Positions 59,993 through 64,000 of a stretch of 64,000 bases of DNA are shown here, piece after piece (within the stretch, counting starts at the first letter, position 1; every line of letters begins with the position of its first letter). The notes beneath the pieces are model-generated. The model was given only the letters and a program-made list of their open reading frames with translations. It ran no database searches and was not told the origin of the DNA. A program made the position numbers and the translations under genes. Origin of the DNA: Luteimonas sp. 8-5 (GTDB lineage Bacteria; Pseudomonadota; Gammaproteobacteria; Xanthomonadales; Xanthomonadaceae); the NCBI RefSeq assembly GCF_029763755.1, contig NZ_JARUVM010000007.1, forward strand, positions 48,915 through 112,914, given 5' to 3'.

Positions 59993-62152
59993 ATGCGAAT
60001 CCGTACCCTTGCCGCGGCGATGGCCGCGACCTGCGCCATGAGCGCCACCGCCCACGCCGACGAAGGCATGTGGATGCCCTCGCAGCTGCCGGAGATCGCC
60101 GCGCAGCTCAAGGCCGCCGGCTACCAGGGCGACCCGGCGGCGCTGGCCGACCTGACGAAGCCGCCGATGAACGCGATCGTCTCGCTGGGTGGCTGCACCG
60201 CCAGCTTCGTCTCGCCCAACGGCCTGGTGGTTACCAACCACCACTGCGCCATGGGCGCGATCCAGCTCAACTCGACGCCGCAGGACAACCTGATCGCCAA
60301 CGGTTTCATCGCCGCCGACCAGGCTGCCGAGCGTTCCGCCGGGCCGGGCGCGCGCATCTTCGTGACCGTCGCCTTCGACCGCATCACCGACCGCATCCTG
60401 GCCGATGCGCGCGGCAAGACCGGCCGCGCCTACTACGACGCCGTCGATGCCGCCGAAAAGGCGGTGGTGGCCGAGTGCGAGGCCGATGCAGGCTACCGCT
60501 GCAGCGTCGCCGACATGTACTACGGCACCGATTTCTACCTGGTCAAGCAGCTGGAGATCACCGACGTGCGCCTGGTCTACGCGCCGCCGGAAGCGATCGG
60601 CAACTACGGCGACGAGATCGACAACTTCATGTGGCCGCGTCACAGCGGCGACTTCGCGTTCTACCGCGCCTACGTCGGCAAGGACGGCAAACCGGCCGCG
60701 TACTCGGAAGACAACGTGCCGTACACGCCGCCGGCCTGGCTGACGGTGTCCACCGATCCGGTCGCCGAGGGCGATTACGTCATGCTCGCCGGCTATCCGG
60801 GCCGCACCTATCGCCATCGCATGGCGATGGAATTCGCAGAGCAGGTGAACGACACCCTGCCGTCGCGGGTGGACATCTACGGCGCGCTGGTCGACACCAT
60901 CGAGAAGGCGGTCGAGGGCGACGAGGAAGCCACCGTCCTGTACGCCGCGCAGATGGCGTCGCTGGAGAACGGCCTCAAGCGCGCCCAGGGCGAGCTCGAC
61001 GGCCTGCGCCGCAGCAACGCCGTGGACAAGCGCGCCGCCGACGAGGCCGCGATGCTGGCCTGGTTCGGCAAGCAGTCCGGTGCCAAGGCCGCGATCGCCG
61101 ACATCAAGGCTGCGCAGAAGCTTGTTGCCGCCGCGCACGCGACCAGCGATCGCGACACCCTGTTCGGCCTGATGCGTTCGCAGGTGCAGCTGCTGGGCAG
61201 CGCCTACAGGTTGCAGCGCCTGGCGCTGGAGCGCGGCAAGCCCGATGCCGAGCGCGAGAGCGGCTACCAGCAGCGCGACGAAGCACGGATCGAAGGGGCC
61301 CTCAAGCAGGTCCAGCGCCGCTACGACCCGGAGGTCGAGAAGGCGATCCTGGCCGAGATCCTGCGCCGCTACCGCGCACTGCCGGCCGACCAGCGCATTG
61401 CCGAGATCGACGCTGTGTTCGGCACCGATGCCGATTCGGCGGCGGCCGCGCTGGACCGCATCTACGCCGGCACGAAGCTGGGCGATGCCGAAGTCCGCCT
61501 CGGACTGCTGGCCGCCGAACCGGCGGCGGTGATCGCCAGCGACGACCCGCTGATGCAGGCGGCCGCCAGGCTGATGCCGGCCGTGCTGCGCGAGGAACAG
61601 GTGGACAAGGCCCGCGCCGGCGACCTGCTGCGCCTGCGCCCCTCGTACATGCGCGGCTGGGCCGGCTACAGCGCCGCCAACGGCAAGCCGCTGTATCCGG
61701 ATGCCAACTCCACCTTGCGCGTGAGCTACGGCAAGGTCAGCTCGCTGGATCCGCGCGACGGCGTGCACTACACCCCGCTGACCACCGTGCAGGGCATCCT
61801 CGAGAAGCACACCGGGCAGGTGCCGTTCGATGCGCCCAGGCCGCTGCGCGACGCGATCGCGAAGGGCGATTTCGGCAGCACCGCCGACCCGGTGCTCAAG
61901 ACCCAGACGGTCGACTTCATGACCAACCTGGATACCACCGGCGGCAATTCCGGTTCGCCGGTGCTGGACGCGAACGGACGGCTGATCGGCCTGAACTTCG
62001 ACAGCAACTGGGAAGCGGTGAGCGCCAGCTGGATGTACGACCCGCGCTACAAGCGCGCGATCCACGTCGACGTGCGCTACCTGCGCTGGCTGCTGGCCAA
62101 GGTCTACCCGGCGCTGCACCTGCTCGAGGAAATGAAGCTGCCCGCCGAGTAG
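59993..62152 (+). CDS. S46 family dipeptidyl-peptidase (paralogue 2)
   Basis: The 719-residue protein is the second S46 peptidase of a tandem pair. It has a signal peptide (RIRTLAAAMAATCAMSATAHA), TNHHCAMG, HSGDFAF and GGNSGSPV (Ser653). The S1-determining position carries serine (FDSNWE), unlike both DPP7 and DPP11. The two paralogues may handle complementary N-terminal dipeptides. They probably share a promoter upstream of 57816. Confidence 0.93.
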   Translation: MRIRTLAAAMAATCAMSATAHADEGMWMPSQLPEIAAQLKAAGYQGDPAALADLTKPPMNAIVSLGGCTASFVSPNGLVVTNHHCAMGAIQLNSTPQDNLIANGFIAADQAAERSAGPGARIFVTVAFDRITDRILADARGKTGRAYYDAVDAAEKAVVAECEADAGYRCSVADMYYGTDFYLVKQLEITDVRLVYAPPEAIGNYGDEIDNFMWPRHSGDFAFYRAYVGKDGKPAAYSEDNVPYTPPAWLTVSTDPVAEGDYVMLAGYPGRTYRHRMAMEFAEQVNDTLPSRVDIYGALVDTIEKAVEGDEEATVLYAAQMASLENGLKRAQGELDGLRRSNAVDKRAADEAAMLAWFGKQSGAKAAIADIKAAQKLVAAAHATSDRDTLFGLMRSQVQLLGSAYRLQRLALERGKPDAERESGYQQRDEARIEGALKQVQRRYDPEVEKAILAEILRRYRALPADQRIAEIDAVFGTDADSAAAALDRIYAGTKLGDAEVRLGLLAAEPAAVIASDDPLMQAAARLMPAVLREEQVDKARAGDLLRLRPSYMRGWAGYSAANGKPLYPDANSTLRVSYGKVSSLDPRDGVHYTPLTTVQGILEKHTGQVPFDAPRPLRDAIAKGDFGSTADPVLKTQTVDFMTNLDTTGGNSGSPVLDANGRLIGLNFDSNWEAVSASWMYDPRYKRAIHVDVRYLRWLLAKVYPALHLLEEMKLPAE

Positions 62153-62164
62153 GGCGGTCCAGGT

Positions 62165-62563
62165 TCAGTCTCCTTCGAACTCGTAGTCGAAGGTGTAGTA
62201 GTGGCGGCCGTCGACGATGTCGATGGCGATCGTCCCGGCCAGGCCGGCCAGGCCGTCGGTGCCCGAGTCGGGCACCACGGCCAGGTCCAGGGACGCCGCG
62301 CCGCGGTCCATGATGCCCTTGTGCACGGCCAGGAAAGTGCCTTCGCGGCCGTCCAGGCTGCCGGCCACGCGCTCGACCGCCACGTAGGCCGCCGAGTTCT
62401 CGACCGCCGTGGTCACCGCCAGCATGTGGACCACGCTGCTGGCCGCCAGCGGCCCGCTGAACTGCTTCTCGAAGCGCACGTGCATCGCCTCGACCCCGTC
62501 GCCGAGGTCGCACCCCGGCTCCATGCTGCGCTTGACCTCGAACTCACCCTTCGCCTGTGGCAT
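62165..62563 (-). CDS. DUF3224 family protein
   Basis: The 132-residue protein matches DUF3224 by its FEVKRSMEP start and the VVPDSGTDGLAGLAGT and HYYTFDYEF endings. No signal is visible, so it is probably cytoplasmic, with a beta-barrel-like calycin fold suggested for the family. The function is unknown. The ATG at 62563 is preceded by a weak ribosome site. It converges with the S46 gene, 12 bases apart. Confidence 0.7.
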   Translation of the reverse strand: MPQAKGEFEVKRSMEPGCDLGDGVEAMHVRFEKQFSGPLAASSVVHMLAVTTAVENSAAYVAVERVAGSLDGREGTFLAVHKGIMDRGAASLDLAVVPDSGTDGLAGLAGTIAIDIVDGRHYYTFDYEFEGD

Positions 62564-62637
62564 GTCGCGGCTCCTGTCTGCTAACCTGCCGGCAAATCGC
62601 GGATTCCCATGCCTGCCGGCCCCGTCTTCACGATTGG

Positions 62638-62750
62638 ATGTACCTGCTGTTGCAGAGAGTATGTAGCAGAGAGTAACCCGGCTTCCCGGCCGGGGTTCCG
62701 TCCGCCGGCGGCATGCGTGTCCGTGGTCCCCACACCACAGGAGCGCGTAG
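62638..62750 (+). promoter_or_regulatory. Possible serA leader with repeats, hairpin and mini-ORF
   Basis: Upstream of serA are a short frame (ATG 62638 to TAA 62676; MYLLLQRVCSRE) with rare AGA codons and one Ser codon, a direct repeat of GCAGAGAGTA (62652-62661 and 62666-62675), and a hairpin (AACCCGGC..GCCGGGGTT-like, about 62675-62697) without a T-run. The arrangement could be a leader control region or simply an operator. I see no clear promoter. Confidence 0.3.
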
Positions 62751-64000
62751 ATGAAAGTGCTGGCATGCGATGGCATCCATGAAGACGGCCTGGCCCTGTT
62801 CCGCGAAGCGGGCTGGGACGTCGCCGTCGCCCCCGAACCGATCAAGGATCCTGCCCGCCTGGCCCAGGCGCTGGCCGGCGTCGACGCCGTGCTGGTGCGT
62901 TCGGCCACGCCGGTGCCCGCCGCGGCGCTGGTGCCGGGTGCACGCCTGCGGGTGATCGGTCGTGCCGGTGCGGGCGTGGACACGATCGACGTCGAAGCCG
63001 CGACCGCCGGCGGCATCGCAGTGATGAACGCGCCCGACGGCAACACCCTGGCCGCCGCCGAGCATGCGCTATCGCTGCTGTTCGCGCTGGCCCGCCACGT
63101 GCCGCGTGCCGACGCCGGGATGAAGGCGGGCGAATGGCCGAAGGCCGGGCTCACCGGCTTCGAACTGGAAGGCAAGAAACTGGGCGTGATCGGCCTGGGC
63201 CGCATCGGAGGCACGGTCGCGCGCAAGGCGCGCGGCCTGGGCATGGACGTGGCCGCGTTCGACCCGTTCCTGCCGCCGTCGGCCGCCGCCCACGGCAGCG
63301 TGCCGCTGAAGACCCTGGAAGAACTGCTGGCCTGGGCCGACGTGATCACCCTGCACGTGCCGCGTACCAAGGAAACCACGCGCCTGCTCAACGCGCAGAC
63401 CCTGGGGCTGATGAAGCGCGGCGCCTACCTGGTGAACGCCGCGCGCGGCGGCCTGGTCGACGAGGCGGCGCTGCTCGACGCGCTGGATTCCGGGCAGCTG
63501 GCCGGCGCCGCGCTCGACACCTTCGCCACCGAACCGCTGCCCGCCGATTCGCCGCTGCGTTCGCATCCCAAGCTGGTGCTCACGCCGCACCTGGGCGCAT
63601 CGACGGGCGAAGCGCAGCAGGCCGTGAGCACGATCCTCGCCCGTGAAGTGCTGGATTATTTCGAGACCGGCGCGGTCGCCGGCTGCGTCAACCTGCCGCC
63701 GCTCAGCGCCGAGGCCGCGCGCGAAGTCGGCCCGTGGATGCCGCTGATGTCGGCGCTCGGGCGCCTGGCCACGCGCCTGGTGCCGGCGCCGGTGCGGTTG
63801 CACCTCACCTATGCCGGGCGCAGCGAAACGCTGGATCCGCGCCCGCTGACCCGCCTGCTGGTGGCCTCGCTGCTGGGCGAAGCCTCCACGCGGGTCACGC
63901 CGGTCAACGCGCTGCAGGAAGCCGCCGCGCGCGGACTGGTCGTGGCCGAGACCGTGGGCGGCGACAGCGACGGCTTCGACCGCCTGCTGCGCCTGCGCAT
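62751..64000 (+). CDS. serA: Phosphoglycerate dehydrogenase, 3'-truncated by the window
   Basis: The 416 codons visible encode D-3-phosphoglycerate dehydrogenase, the first step of serine synthesis. NAD motif GLGRIGG is at about residues 148-154; catalytic Arg (NAARGGLVDE) and His (PHLGASTGEA) are present. The sequence continues past the short (about 410-residue) form into the allosteric substrate-binding region (CVNLPPLSAEAAREVGPWMP), so the long form (about 525 residues) with an ACT domain is expected beyond the window. ATG 62751 has GGAG upstream. Confidence 0.95.
   Translation, partial: MKVLACDGIHEDGLALFREAGWDVAVAPEPIKDPARLAQALAGVDAVLVRSATPVPAAALVPGARLRVIGRAGAGVDTIDVEAATAGGIAVMNAPDGNTLAAAEHALSLLFALARHVPRADAGMKAGEWPKAGLTGFELEGKKLGVIGLGRIGGTVARKARGLGMDVAAFDPFLPPSAAAHGSVPLKTLEELLAWADVITLHVPRTKETTRLLNAQTLGLMKRGAYLVNAARGGLVDEAALLDALDSGQLAGAALDTFATEPLPADSPLRSHPKLVLTPHLGASTGEAQQAVSTILAREVLDYFETGAVAGCVNLPPLSAEAAREVGPWMPLMSALGRLATRLVPAPVRLHLTYAGRSETLDPRPLTRLLVASLLGEASTRVTPVNALQEAAARGLVVAETVGGDSDGFDRLLRLR

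Noticed and set aside
59900..62119. Long minus-strand frame opposite the second S46 gene, and similar frames elsewhere
   Set aside because: Shadow frames of strongly coding sequence with no family resemblance.

Overview
The window is a high-GC, gene-dense gammaproteobacterial chromosome segment. It most resembles the Lysobacteraceae (Xanthomonadaceae; Lysobacter, Luteimonas or Pseudoxanthomonas-like). The reasons are the pilX-pilY1-pilE order, tandem S46 and tandem M13 exported peptidases, a GumN/TraB protein, many short convergent or overlapping genes, and xanthomonad-type intergenic repeats. The genus is inference. I see no phage, transposase, CRISPR array or plasmid genes; almost everything is core or conserved accessory chromosome.

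Layout. 1-4515: end of a type IV pilus minor-pilin cluster (pilX fragment, pilY1, pilE). 4516-4889: the only gene-free stretch over 300 bases; it carries a promoter, a structured region and a strong terminator, and I propose an orphan RNA. 4890-9769: ExoD-like membrane protein, CNNM/CorC-type transporter, phosphate transport pair (DUF47 and Pit), alkyltransferase-like protein, rhomboid protease. 9774-13978: two M13 zinc metallopeptidases. 14154-17077: tRNA-Asn, a lone FimT-like pseudopilin, uvrB, tRNA-Val. 17124-24612: translation operon thrS-infC-rpmI-rplT-pheS-pheT-ihfA-merR, preceded by what looks like a threonine-codon attenuator. 24641-29876: tRNA-Pro, DUF4920, GumN/TraB, dxs, a three-part unknown protein, HNH nuclease. 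29900-32291: acyl-CoA dehydrogenase, LEA-like lipoprotein, tRNA-Phe. 32429-36863: DUF6491, yggX-mutY-AsmA-like, ftsY, rsmD. 36884-41534: coaD, lipoprotein, yfhL-type ferredoxin, ggt, metallo-beta-lactamase-fold protein, TMEM43-like protein; the last four overlap by start/stop codons. 41531-44263: upp, class III aminotransferase, divergent Lrp regulator. 44271-49756: queA-tgt-yajC-secD-secF. 49817-55368: GST, SleB-like hydrolase, prpD-like gene, OmpA protein, an unknown protein, rRNA pseudouridine synthase. 55504-57734: tdh-kbl threonine catabolism. 57816-62152: two S46 dipeptidyl peptidases. 62165-64000: DUF3224 and a 3'-truncated long-form serA.

How they fit together. Three functional blocks stand out: translation (thrS to ihfA; queA-tgt; four tRNAs), the envelope (pili, SecDF-YajC, OmpA, AsmA-like, FtsY) and extracellular peptide use (two M13, two S46, GGT). 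Kbl and Tdh would turn threonine into glycine, and SerA lies nearby. The observations I rate most worth testing are the thrS leader, the orphan RNA at about 4598-4869, a 34-bp near-perfect inverted repeat at 55363-55497, unusual S1-position residues in both S46 peptidases, and a PPC-like domain inside PilY1.
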